This document shows positions 45,851-56,239 of a stretch of 64,000 nt of DNA, one piece after another (positions within the stretch are counted from its first letter, which is position 1; each line of letters opens with the position of its first letter). The DNA comes from Schistocerca nitens (Eukaryota > Arthropoda > Insecta > Orthoptera > Acrididae), in the NCBI RefSeq assembly GCF_023898315.1, contig NC_064616.1, forward strand, positions 290,311,205-290,375,204, written 5' to 3'. Below the pieces are notes generated by a model. It did no database searches, was not told where the DNA came from, and worked only from the letters and a program-made list of their open reading frames with translations. The translations under genes and the position numbers were made by a program.

Positions 45851-46237
45851 ATACACAGTGTTTTTCCTCATTTACCCAGGCATGTTTCGCTGAAGTTACA
45901 TCAGTAGGTTTATATTTTATTTCTTGTTACCACACGCTGCAGTTTTTATGGCTTTTTATATTTTGCATAACAGTTTTTCTCTTTTCGCAGTTTGTCTTTC
46001 TTTCTGGTTTCCCCACTACCTTTACTTTGAAAAATTGTACTTTGTAAAATTTCACTGACAGTGCAATTTTTAACAGTGATAATAATGAGAAAACCAGAAA
46101 AAAACTAACTTTGAAAGGAAAACGACTGCAATGTAAAAGATACAAAACCACAGCAGTGGTAACAAGAAGGAATAAAAATTATGCTTCAACTTCAGCGAAA
46201 CATGTCTGGTTAAATGAAGAAAAACTGTATTTCTGAA
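45851..46237. repeat. Hairpin (fold-back) element, arms about 185-190 bp
   Basis: The two halves (about 45,851-46,040 and 46,055-46,237) are imperfect inverted copies with a short centre. A clear match is aggcatgtttcgctgaagtt against its complement at the other end. There is no gene. Boundaries are approximate and no duplication was found. Confidence 0.75.
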
Positions 46238-46427
46238 GATGAGACCTATCCAGAAAGTAATTTACTCTGTTTCTTCCTTATCTAGCGTGACATATTTCGT
46301 CGTATGGGTATAACTTAAGCGTAAGACACCAATCGGTTAACTTTGAAATAGATAAATTCGAAGGTCTAAATATTGTAATTACTCCGAAACTTGCAAACTT
46401 GTTTTGAGTAGTGAAATACCGTTGAAC

Positions 46428-46665
46428 TCGTCACTTTAGAACTACGGCATTAGCAGCGGAAGTTACTATAGTGCCATTTAAAAAGTGAAGTTTACACCAG
46501 TACCTCTGTAATTATTATAGCTGTGAAAAGAGCATGTGCGTCTTAGTGAAGACTTTCTTACAGTTCATCTGCATGGAAATAGAATGATGATATCTTAAAC
46601 TGTTCCGGAAATACTTGAGAAGAACAGCTTAGCTTAATCATCCTGGAGGTATATGCCTATATGCC
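46428..46665 (+). repeat. Unclassified dispersed repeat, copy A
   Basis: Similar in order and sequence to 54,056-54,290 (shared tatagctgtgaaaagag, then agactttct and gaacagcttagct). The similarity is moderate, so it is an old family. No coding capacity. Confidence 0.55.
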
Positions 46666-46714
46666 GATGTAGTAGTGTCTGGGATCCTAGCTTAGCGGCA
46701 CAACTGTTGACATA

Positions 46715-46727
46715 GGGGGGGGGGGGG
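46715..46727. repeat. Poly-G run of 13
   Basis: Thirteen G in a row. The length may be affected by sequencing or assembly error. Confidence 0.9.
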
Positions 46728-47289
46728 ACTTCCTTCTCATTAGATATTTTATCCTTTAGGATTCGCGCAAATATCTACGCATACCTGCTTCTCCTCTTGT
46801 AGGCAACTGAAAATTTGTGTAGAATTTCGAGCGGGTAAGTGCATAGGACCTTGCATTCAAGAGGAACTGTTTTAGAATGGTCGTCTAACTGTTTTGATCT
46901 AGTTTGTTCGTAAATTACTTGTTAAGTCTGACTTTGAGGTTCTTTAAATCGAACACGGCCGCTTCTGCCCCTCACACATTTTCATTTGAACTACTGAATC
47001 ATCCTTGCCATATTTTATAGACTTGTCCTTTATTATTGTTATTGTTATTTTAGTGGCCATGCCTGGTCACTGGCCGCTTATTAGCATCAACTATTTCTAT
47101 GGAACTCTTCCACTCATGGTCTCTGAAAGGAATATGCAATTTTACCTGCATGTTGAGTTAAGCTCGTGATGTTTATTTATTAATTTATTAATCCTGGAAG
47201 AGTAGCCACATAAGGCCCTGTTTGAGACCTAACCAGGCGCTTTTTATTTTTACATTGTATTCATTATGGTACTCACTTTATAAAGGTGT

Positions 47290-47760
47290 TATGAAGGGTG
47301 TTCAGAAGAAAAGGTACGCAACAACACTGTGGATCTAATTGATGTCTTTATTCGAAAGTAATTACCAGAAGCCAGAGCACAACTATTCCACAGTTTCACG
47401 AGCAGAAAAACTCCCTGTTCTCAGAATTATTGTTTCTGTGACAGCAGCCAGGTCTTTCAGTTCGCCCTCCGAGTTAAGCATTTCCCTTTGAGACTTTTTT
47501 TTCCCGCCGAAACACATGGAGGTCGCAGGGCGACTTGTCTAGATTGCAGGGGGATGCTCAAACTGCACCCGCTTGAACTTGGCCATTACACTTTGTCTGA
47601 CCTTGGAGACGTGTGGACGCCCGTCATCGTGGAGCAGAATAACTCATTCCGTGAGCAGCCCAGGCAGTTCGCTCCTCATTTACTTGTGGAGATCACGCAG
47701 TGTCTCACAGTACACGGTCACCGTTAATGGTTTTTCTGTGCATGAGGAATTCGAGTAGTA
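47290..47760 (-). pseudogene. Mariner transposase C-terminal relic
   Basis: Minus-strand reading shows a SLSIPLQSRQVALRPP pattern corresponding to the third catalytic block of mariner, out of frame and changed. It is followed by a KSLKGKCLT block and a C-terminal part (LLVKLWNSCALASGNYF). A terminal-repeat-like stretch lies near 47,295. No Asp survives. Confidence 0.62.
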
Positions 47761-48091
47761 CCGAACCTGAGTGTACAGAAAAATGCACTGTTTATATCTG
47801 TATACCAAAGTAGAATAATGCAGATAAATTCCGTGGTGACAGGGCTATACTTTGGACTGTGGAAGCAATATGAATGAGAGAAGTGATGGGAGAGAAAGAT
47901 TAAAGGGTACTTGGTAAAATAAAAGTAATTAAATAGGAGAAAGAAAGGATATGACTTTCTGAAAAACAAAATGAATAAAAAGCATAGCTGCGAGAAGAAG
48001 TGAGTATTGCTTCTATAGTCGAAAAAAGAAGTAAATCACAACACATATTAAGATTTGAACTAAAACGTATGAAGCTGACGAAGTGCTTCAA

Positions 48092-48290
48092 AATGGTTCA
48101 AATGGCTCTGAGCACTATGGGACTTAACATCTGTGGTCATCAGTCCCCCAGAACTTAGAACTACTTAAACCTAACTAACCTAAGGACATCACACACATCC
48201 ATGCTCGAGGCAGGATTCGAACCAGCGACCGTAGCGGTCACGCGGTTCCAAACTGAAGCGCCTAGACCCGCGCGGCCACACCGGCCGGCT
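48092..48290 (-). repeat. tRNA-derived SINE (family 1)
   Basis: Full minus-strand SINE. A 9-bp duplication (gtgcttcaa) lies at 48,083-48,091 and 48,291-48,299. Confidence 0.92.
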
Positions 48291-48299
48291 GTGCTTCAA

Positions 48300-49280
48300 C
48301 TTACTCTTAATTGCAGGTGGAGTCGAATGGTACGTGGAGTGAGCGCATGGTTGCTTGTTCCAGAGCTGATAGCAGGAATGGAGAAGACCTTTGAAAATAT
48401 ATTTGCATTCTGGTTGGGTAGTGCTACGCTGCTGTATAAGTGAGCCCTTGCACTGCGATTATGCTGGAATGACAGGTACTGGGTAGCAAGGTAACGGGGA
48501 GAATGCACACTGATGAACCGAAAAAGTAGACGTAGCGCATGGTATTCATGTAATTCGTTTGGTGGCTGCTATCCTACCTGACCGTATGAAGCGCTGATGT
48601 GGTCAAAGAGACAGATGTTGGAGATTTAACATACACACATAGCTAGTGAGATCCGTGTAATCACTACTTGTGCCCTGCTGAGTTATATCTCAATAATACA
48701 GGTTCAGCAGAAAGAGTGACTGCAGAAATTTCCGTTTCACTTCTTGTAGAATATATTCCGAAACTTCATGATGATACTGAAGCAAGCGGTAATTTGATTA
48801 CACGTGGCATCAGCGTTTTCTGCTCAGTTGAGATCCTTACCTAAAGTTACACTTATCTTACTTAAGATTTTCTGGTACGATATTGGATACCATCAAGAAC
48901 AGTAGGGGGAAACTGTTTGCCAAATTTAGGACTAAGTAACTTCTGGTGATACACTAAAATTATTTCAGATTTTGAATTATTCCCAGGTTTTTTATCTACG
49001 TGAAGTGAGAAGACAGGTTATCATCATTTGGACTTTGACAAAGTTGACATCTTCAGGACTGGCACTTAAGTAAAGCTGGATGTTATTGGCACGGAAGTAA
49101 TATTTACAAGATGATGGAAACGACGAGATGTCACTGTCCTACAACGAAAACAATAGCTGAGCCCAGAACTGATGCCTGCGTCGCTCCTGAGAGAAAGCAC
49201 TTACAAAACAAGTTTTGATTCCCATAGGCAATATGCTATTTCTCTAATAGCTTTACTCAGACTGACTGCAGCTGAGATAG
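48300..49280. other. No recognisable feature
   Basis: No coding or repeat signal that I can support. Confidence 0.4.
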
Positions 49281-49314
49281 TTCTACATCTGTCTACATCT
49301 ACTGTACATCCATA

Positions 49315-49347
49315 CTCCGCAAGCCACCTGACGGGTGTGTGGCGGAG
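49315..49347 (-). promoter_or_regulatory. LINE 3'-terminal RNA hairpin
   Basis: In LINE sense CTCCGC pairs with GCGGAG, with inner CCAC/GTGG pairing. It sits just before the TGTAGA-type tail. Counterpart of 18,499 and 41,955. Confidence 0.6.
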
Positions 49348-50721
49348 GGTACCTTGAGTACCTCTATCGGTTCTCCCTTCTATTCCAGTCTTGTATTGTT
49401 CGTGGAAAGAAAGATTGTCGGTATGCCTCCGTGTGGGCTCTGATCGCTCTGATTTTATCCTCATGGTCTCTTCGCGAGATATACGTAGGAGGGAGCAATA
49501 TACTGCGTGACTCCTCGGTGAAGGTATGTTCTCGAAACTTCAACAAAAGCCAGTACCGAGCTACTGAGCGTCTCTCTTGCAGAGCCTTCCACTGGAGTTT
49601 ATCTATCATCTAAGTAACGATTTCGCTATTACTAAATGATCCTGTAACGAAGCGCGCTGCTCTCCGTTGGATCTTCTCTCTCTCTCTTCTATCAACCCTA
49701 TCTGGTACGGATCCCACACCGGTAAGCAGTATTCAAGCAGTGGGCGAACAAGTGTACCGTAAGCTACTTCCTTTGTTTTAGGACTGAATTTCCTTAGGAT
49801 TCCTCCAATGAATATCAGTCTGTCATCTGCTTTACCGATGATTAATTTTATATGGTCATTCCATTTTAAACCACTCCTAATGCCTACTCCCAGATAATTT
49901 ATAGAATTAACTGCTTCCAGTTTCTGACCTGCTATACTGTAGCTAAATGATAGAGGATCTTTCTTTCTATGTATTCGCACCACATTACACTTGTCTACCT
50001 TGACATTCAATTGCCATTCTCTGCACCATGCGTCAATTCGTTGCAGATCCTCCTGCATTTCAGTACAATTTTCCATTGTTACAACTTCTCGATATACTAC
50101 AGCATCATCCGCAAAAAGTCTCAGTGAACGTCCGATGTTATCCGAAAGGTCATTTATGTATATTGTGAATAGCAACGGTCCTACGACACTGCCCTGCGGC
50201 ACACCTGAAATCACTCTTACTTCGGAAGACTTTTCTCCAATGAGAATGACATGCTGCGTTCTGTTATCTAGGAACTCTTCAATCCAATCACACAGTTGGT
50301 CTGATAGTCCATATGCTCTTACTTTGTTCATTAAACGACTGTGGGGAACTGTATTAAACGCCCTACGGAAGTCAAGAAACACGGCATCTACCTGGGAACC
50401 ATGTCTATGGCCCTCTGAGTCTCGTGGATGAATAGCATGAGCTAGGTTTCACACGATCGTCTTTTTCGGAACCCATGCTTATTCCTACAGAGTAGATATC
50501 TGGTCTCCAGAAAAGTCCCTTCTTGAAAACGGGGATTACCTGTGCCCTTTTCCAATCTTTTGGAACGCTACGCTCTTCTAGAGACCTAGGGTACACCGCT
50601 GCAAGAAGGGGGGCAAGTTCCATCACGTACTCTGTGTAAAATCGCACTGGTATCTCATCGGGTCCAGCGGCCTTTCCTCCTTTCAGCGATTTTAATTTTT
50701 TTTCTATCCCTCTGTCATCTA

Positions 50722-52143
50722 CACTCCTGGAAATGGAAAAAAGAACACATTGACACCGGTGTGTCAGACCCACCATACTTGCTCCGGACACTGCGAGAGG
50801 GCTGTACAAGCAATGATCACACGCACGGCACAGCGGACACACCAGGAACCGCGGTGTTGGCCGTCGAATGGCGCTAGCTGCGCAGCATTTGTGCACCGCC
50901 GCCGTCAGTGTCAGCCAGTTTGCCGTGGCATACGGAGCTCCATCGCAGTCTTTAACATTGGTAGCATGCCGCGACAGCGTGGACGTGAACTGTATGTGCA
51001 GTTGACGGACTTTGAGCGAGGGCGTATAGTGGGCATGCGGGAGGCAGGGTGGACGTACCGCCGAATTGCTCAACACGTGGGGCGTGAGGTCTCCACAGTA
51101 CATCGATGTTGTCGCCAGTGGTCGGCGGAAGGTGCACGTGCCCGTCGACCTGGGACCGGACCGCAGCGACGCACGGATGCACGCCAAGACCGTAGGATCC
51201 TACGCAGTGCCGTAGGGGACCGCACCGCCACTTCCCAGCAAATTAGGGACACTCTTGCTCCTGGGGTATCGGCGAGGACCATTCGCAACCGTCTCCATGA
51301 AGCTGGGCTACGGTCCCGCACACCGTTAGGCCGTCTTCCGCTCACGCCCCAACATCGTGCAGCCCGCCTCCAGTGGTGTCGCGACAGGCGTGAATGGAGG
51401 GACGAATGGAGACGTGTCGTCTTCAGCGATGAGAGTCGCTTCTGCCTTGGTGCCAATGATGGTCGTATGCGTGTTTGGCGCCGTGCAGGTGAGCGCCACA
51501 ATCAGGACTGCATACGACCGAGGCACACAGGGCCAACACCCGGCATCATGGTGTGGGGAGCGATCTCCTACACTGGCCGTACACCACTGGTGATCGTCGA
51601 GGGGACACTGAATAGTGCACGGTACATCCAAACCGTCATCGAACCCATCGTTCTACCATTCCTAGACCGGCAAGGGAACTTGCTGTTCCAACAGGACAAT
51701 GCACGTCCGCATGTATCCCGTGCCACCCAACGTGCTCTAGAAGGTGTAAGTCAACTACCCTGGCCAGCAAGATCTCCGGATCTGTCCCCCATTGAGCATG
51801 TTTGGGACTGGATGAAGCGTCGTCTCACGCGGTCTGCACGTCCAGCACGAACGCTGGTCCAACTGAGGCGCCAGGTGGAAATGGCATGGCAAGCCGTTCC
51901 ACAGGACTACATCCAGCATCTCTACGATCGTCTCCATGGGAGAATAGCAGCCTGCATTGCTGCGAAAGGTGGATATACACTGTACTAGTGCCGACATTGT
52001 GCATGCTCTGTTGCCTGTGTCTATGTGCCTGTGGTTCTGTCAGTGTGATCATGTGATGTATCTGACCCCAGGAATGTGTCAATAAAGTTTCCCCTTCCTG
52101 GGACAATGAATTCACGGTGTTCTTATTTCAATTTCCAGGAGTG
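50722..52143 (+). mobile_element. Intact Tc1-like DNA transposon, 1,422 bp
   Basis: Begins CACTCCTGGAAATGG and ends with the complement (ccaggagtg). TA lies on the left (50,720-50,721). The right flank reads GA where TA is expected, probably a point change. The sister copy at 24,852 is nearly identical. It lies within a LINE reverse transcriptase. Confidence 0.94.
50966..51988 (+). CDS. Tc1-like transposase, intact, 340 residues
   Basis: A DDE transposase of normal Tc1 length. I start it at ATG 50,966 (MPRQRGRELYVQLTDFERGR). The 72 open codons upstream are unlikely to be translated because the family start is here and the leader is not conserved in type. Two HTH motifs (RRIAQHVGREVSTVHRCCRQ and TIRNRLHEAGLRSR) bind the ends. 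The catalytic blocks are VFSDESRFCLG, FQQDNARPHVSR and ARSPDLSPIEHVWD. I count 32 residues between the last Asp and Glu, two fewer than in classical Tc1. It ends AAKGGYTLY. No stop or shift, so it could be active. Confidence 0.93.
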   Translation: MPRQRGRELYVQLTDFERGRIVGMREAGWTYRRIAQHVGREVSTVHRCCRQWSAEGARARRPGTGPQRRTDARQDRRILRSAVGDRTATSQQIRDTLAPGVSARTIRNRLHEAGLRSRTPLGRLPLTPQHRAARLQWCRDRREWRDEWRRVVFSDESRFCLGANDGRMRVWRRAGERHNQDCIRPRHTGPTPGIMVWGAISYTGRTPLVIVEGTLNSARYIQTVIEPIVLPFLDRQGNLLFQQDNARPHVSRATQRALEGVSQLPWPARSPDLSPIEHVWDWMKRRLTRSARPARTLVQLRRQVEMAWQAVPQDYIQHLYDRLHGRIAACIAAKGGYTLY

Positions 52144-52366
52144 GATTTCGATATCTACCATTTTTTCATCTGTGCGACAATCTAGAGAAGGAACTACAGT
52201 GCAGTCTTCCTCTGTCGAACAGATTTGGAAAAAGACATTTAGTATTTCGGCCTTTAGTCTGTCATCCTCTGTTTAAGTACCATTTTGGTCACAGAGTGTC
52301 TGGACATTTTGTTTTGATCCACCTACCGCTTTGACATAAGACCAAAATTTCTTAGGATTTTCTGCC

Positions 52367-52544
52367 GCCGGCCGCGGTGGTCTAGCGGTTTTAGGCGCTC
52401 AGTCCGGAACCGCGCGACTGCTACAGTCACAGGTTCGAATCCTGCTTCGGGCATGGAAGTGTGTGATGTCCTTAGGTTAGTTAGGTTTAAGTAGTTCTAA
52501 GTTCTGGGGGACTGATGACCACAGTGCTCAGAGCCATTTTTTTT
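52367..52544 (+). repeat. tRNA-derived SINE (family 1), tail deleted
   Basis: Plus-strand SINE with a short deletion in the tail. A perfect 10-bp duplication (attttctgcc) lies at 52,357-52,366 and 52,545-52,554. Confidence 0.93.
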
Positions 52545-52611
52545 ATTTTCTGCCAAGTCAGCACATAGAACTTTACTTTCGAATTCATTGAACGCCTCTC
52601 GCATAGCCCTC

Positions 52612-52808
52612 AAATGGTTCAAATGGCTCTGAGCACTATGGGACTTAACAGCTGTGGTCATCAGTCCCCTAGAACTTAGAACTACTTAAACCTAACTAAC
52701 CTAAGGACATCACACACATCCATGCCCGAGGCAGGATTCGAACCTTCGACCGAAGCAGTCGCGCGGTTCCGGACTGCGCGCCTAGAACCGCGAGACCACC
52801 GCGGCCGG
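52612..52808 (-). repeat. tRNA-derived SINE (family 1)
   Basis: Minus-strand SINE. A perfect 12-bp duplication (cgcatagccctc) lies at 52,600-52,611 and 52,809-52,820. It lies about 70 bp from the previous SINE in opposite orientation. Confidence 0.95.
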
Positions 52809-53392
52809 CGCATAGCCCTCCTCACACTACACTTCGCTTCGTGTAGTTTTTGTTTGTCTGCAAGGCTTTGGCTATGTTTATGTTTGCCGTGCAGTTTCCT
52901 TTGCTTCCGTAGCAGTTTTCTAATTCGGTTGTTGTACCACGGTGACTCTTTTCCATCTCTTTACGATCTTGCTTGGCACATACTCATCTAATGCATATTG
53001 TACGATGGTTTTGATCTTTGCCCACTGATCCTCAACACTATCTGTACTTGAGATAAGACTTTTGTGTTGAGCTGTCAAGTACTCTAAAACCTGTTTCGCC
53101 GATATCCATCGTACCTGTCCCACAAGTTCTTTGTTTGCCCCAAATAGCACAGTTAAAAACATTATTTTATCGAGTACAGTTAATGAAAAATATACTGACC
53201 GGAGATTCGAATCAGGCGATGCGTCTTGCGGTGCACCATGTCCCACCATGGAACACCTTAAGCCATGGCTGGACTTGACATGGCTTCTCTTTAGCCACTA
53301 TCGGATATTAGAGAAGAATGACTCATTAGCTGGCCTTTATCAGTTTCGCCTCACTCCATCTATAAAGCATTGACTGTCTGGCTATCAAGCTA

Positions 53393-53649
53393 GGGGTCCG
53401 CAGTTCGTAGTCTAGTAGCTAGCGTTGCTGCCTCTGGGGTCCCGGGTTCGATTCCCAGCCGGGTTGGAGATTTTCTCTTCCCAGTGACTGGGTATTTGTG
53501 TTGTCCTCATCATTTCATCCTCATTATCATCATTCGTGACAGTAGCTCGATTGGACTGTGTAAAACGCTGGACTATGAAAAAACTTGTTAGTTTGCATGG
53601 GCGCTGATGACTGTGCAATTGAGCGCCCCACAAACCAGTCATCATCATC
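53393..53649 (+). repeat. SINE (family 3) with (ATC)n tail
   Basis: A tRNA-like head (B box GGTTCGATTCC at about 53,446) is followed by a body without similarity to family 1 and an (ATC)n tail. A 9-bp duplication (atcaagcta) lies at 53,384-53,392 and 53,650-53,658. Its linker after the B box (gagattttctcttcccagtg) resembles the linker of the chimeric SINE at 15,791. Confidence 0.8.
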
Positions 53650-53658
53650 ATCAAGCTA

Positions 53659-54389
53659 AGCCTCACTTTCTGTGTTTACTCTTGCTGTACTTTTAAATAT
53701 TTCAAATTTACACATCTCCGACTAATATGTTGCAGGCATCCATGTAAAGTTCAAGTGTGTCAGGTATATTCAGAATACCTCAAGTGGTCTTTAAGAGTAC
53801 GACTGCACCAACGCTTTTATAAACTAATCTGAGTGCGAACAATGTACGACCTAGACTATTAGCCTAACTCGCTTCCATGTCGTTTCAGTCGGTCGTACAG
53901 CAGCATATTAAAGCCCATGCACCTATTACAGAACCGATCCTTAGATCATTATAATGTAGCAGGGTGGGTAGCAAAATAATTTATAAGTAAATAAAATTTA
54001 TGGAAAAATCCTGTGGGATTAAGGATAATGACCATTTATACGAAATAAATTTGTCTCTTTCGCAACTACGACACCACAGCACAGATTACTATTGTTACAT
54101 TTGAAAAATGCAAAGTTCATACCGGAATAACTGTAATTAATATAGCTGTGAAAAGAGATTATTAGTCGTTGAGTCAAGACTTTCTAACAACTCATCCAGA
54201 TGATAACGAATTAAGAAATCATAAGGTATTGGGGGCAAATCTGAGGTGAACAGCTTAGCTGAATCAATGTGTATAATATGCCCATGTCAGAGTTGCAAAA
54301 CTCAGTGATGAACCAAAACTTTATGACCATACACTTAATAGCGTGAGGTTCGATTCTCAGAATAAAATACAGTAGCGATTCTGTGGGCA
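53659..54389. other. Mostly unassigned
   Basis: Contains the dispersed repeat at 54,056-54,290. Nothing else recognised. Confidence 0.35.
54056..54290 (+). repeat. Unclassified dispersed repeat, copy B
   Basis: Counterpart of 46,428-46,665 in the same orientation with moderate similarity. Confidence 0.55.
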
Positions 54390-54623
54390 GGTGGATTTCA
54401 AGAGGAATATGGTACCAGATGTGTAGCAACGGTTAAAGATCAGGCAAAGTAGGTGGCTGAGCCAACAATGTGGGTTCAGTACCATGCTCCTGAAATTATT
54501 ATAACACGATTCTGACCTTGTGACATGGACAGTTAACCCGCTAGAAAATGCCATCGCCATCTGGGAAGACATCAAGCATGAAGGCATAAAAGTGGTCCAC
54601 ACTAATGTTGATGTAAACCACAG

Positions 54624-54769
54624 GAGTAGATGGATATTGCTAGTTCTACCCCAGGTAGCACCAAGGCCTGGAACTACAGGAAATATTCGTCGACTTCTGC
54701 TGATTCCCGATCACCTCCTCGTATCCCAATCTAATTTATTCAGCAAATTTAACAGAATCCAATAAAGGA
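54624..54769 (+). repeat. Left terminal inverted repeat of the AT-rich element
   Basis: Matches the complement of 58,892-59,042 along its length, with perhaps two thirds of positions equal by eye. The outer 70 bases are themselves partly palindromic, but less well than the right copy. Confidence 0.75.
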
Positions 54770-54959
54770 AATTAAAAATAAACAATCTTGTGCACAAAAA
54801 AATTAGATCTTAGAATAAAGACATACAATATATATTCGCCCAGACCACGTTTTTTCCATTCAGAAAAAATCCAAAAACTATGTAAATTGACAGTTAAAAT
54901 CACAAAGAATTTGTGAACAAATGCACATTTCAAAACAAAAAATCCGATCGTGAAATTCA

Positions 54960-55214
54960 TTACAATTTTTTGGTTTTCTTCACGCCTTTGTATCTCAGTT
55001 TAATATTTCCTTCCTCAAAATATTGTATATCCCATCCACTGATAATTTTCAAGTACCTGCCTGGCAAATTAATCTTAAATTTGTTACTGATCTCCATACA
55101 AATTTTGTCCCCATATCTAGTTTTCAAATATTCACAGCCTGTAATGTTATACAGAGCATTTATTTGTAGCTCACTAACCTTTTTTAAAAAAATACAATTG
55201 TTAACATACCTCAC
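54960..55214 (-). CDS. 84-residue frame in the AT-rich element, small beta-rich protein
   Basis: An uninterrupted minus-strand frame. It contains a pattern ITGCEYLKTRYGDKICMEI followed by FKINLPGRYLKII and a C-terminal basic run (KGVKKTKKL). I recall small proteins with the pattern (T-x-Y-G ... LP-x-R) from PolB-carrying arthropod elements, but cannot name the family. A DNA-binding role is only a guess. The ATG at 55,214 is the natural choice, though the frame may start earlier. Confidence 0.45.
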   Translation of the reverse strand: MRYVNNCIFLKKVSELQINALYNITGCEYLKTRYGDKICMEISNKFKINLPGRYLKIISGWDIQYFEEGNIKLRYKGVKKTKKL

Positions 55215-55817
55215 TCTATCAGTAAGGGTTCCACTTACACAGAAACAAATTTAATAACATTTTAAAAAATTCCTTATAAATTTGTTCTCCCATTTGCATC
55301 TTTCGATACAAAAAATATAAAACATAGAAAATTTAATGTTTCTTTCCTTATAAATGAGAACACAAATAAAACATTTTATTGAGGTTCAAGAATATTTCCA
55401 AAGGAACTTCTCCATTGTTGATCTTTAAGAATATTGTTAACTAAATAATTTAATACAGTGTTGTTAATTAAATAAAATTAATTTGAATAGGTTAATGATT
55501 AAATAATTAATAAGAAAGAAAGGCAAGGAAGAATTGGAATTGATTATTGTATTATAAAATAGAAAATAGTTATGATGTATTTAAAAACAACAATTATTAA
55601 ACGAAATATTCCCACTTTCTACCAATGTGTTTTGGAAACAAAAATATAACAGAGAGAATACATTTACAAAAATATTACTATCTTCCACCATTGTGATTGT
55701 GGAAGAAAGAAATAGAAAAATTGTTAATTGTTATTTAGTTGACATAGCATTTAAAAAAGATTAGACTATAAATTTCGAAAATGTTATAGCTCACTTGAAC
55801 GAAAATATTTGTAGAAT

Positions 55818-56183
55818 ATGGCAAAAACGAAAATTATTAAAACACATAGAGGAAATCTTAAATTATGTGACAGTTTGAAAACAAATTTCAATTTATTCTG
55901 CGAGTTCACAATGCAGATAAATAATAAGCTTGTTGAATTTGGGTATCAAACTCAGAATTATAACATTCTTGTAGAAAACGATATAATTAATAATTTAGGA
56001 ATGGGGAAAAAAAGATATTTTTTAAAAATCTCTACTTTTCAATCATGGGGACAGGGACGGATGTTAAATAGAATTATTGGATTACAATTACCAAGTAATA
56101 AATATATTTCATTAGGAGGTTTGTCTTACATCAAATTACCAGAAAAAATAAAGGAAAATGGCTTGTGTTACTGTAAAAAGTAA
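55818..56183 (+). CDS. 121-residue frame of unknown function in the AT-rich element
   Basis: Begins MAKTKIIKTHRGNLKLCD and ends with CYCKK. It overlaps the beginning of the polymerase relic region. No domain recognised. It is uninterrupted even though the neighbouring polymerase is broken, which could be chance or recent loss. Confidence 0.4.
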   Translation: MAKTKIIKTHRGNLKLCDSLKTNFNLFCEFTMQINNKLVEFGYQTQNYNILVENDIINNLGMGKKRYFLKISTFQSWGQGRMLNRIIGLQLPSNKYISLGGLSYIKLPEKIKENGLCYCKK

Positions 56184-56239
56184 TGATAAAAAATTCCTCA
56201 CACAGGCAGTAGCTTCTGCATTAAGACCAGTGGATAGCC

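Larger units (their letters stand above)
46238..47289. other. Mostly unassigned
   Basis: Apart from the dispersed repeat at 46,428-46,665 and a run of 13 G at 46,715-46,727 I see nothing here. Confidence 0.35.
49364..53170 (-). pseudogene. LINE ORF2, interrupted
   Basis: The linker between endonuclease and RT is at 52,920-53,170 (ISAKQVLEYLTAQHKSLISS). After the SINEs and the Tc1-like element the RT starts near 50,700 (LKGGKAAGPDEIPV). The 258-residue frame 49,606-50,382 holds FLDFRRAFNTVPHSR, GVPQGSVVGPLLF and an intact FADDAVVY. A frame change near 49,690 separates the C-terminal segment (RQSFFPRTIQDWN near 49,380). The active-site Asps are intact, so the LINE was probably functional before these lesions. 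Confidence 0.85.
49281..53190 (-). mobile_element. Non-LTR retrotransposon with Tc1 and two SINE insertions
   Basis: Minus-strand LINE ending in a (TGTAGA)n-like tail at 49,281-49,305 and a hairpin at 49,315-49,347. Coding homology extends to about 53,190. A Tc1-like element (50,722-52,143) and two SINEs (52,367 and 52,612) inserted later. This is the longest LINE copy of its lineage in the window. Confidence 0.85.

Noticed and set aside
46715..46727. G-quadruplex regulatory site
   Set aside because: A single uninterrupted G run is not evidence of a regulatory quadruplex and may be a sequencing artefact.
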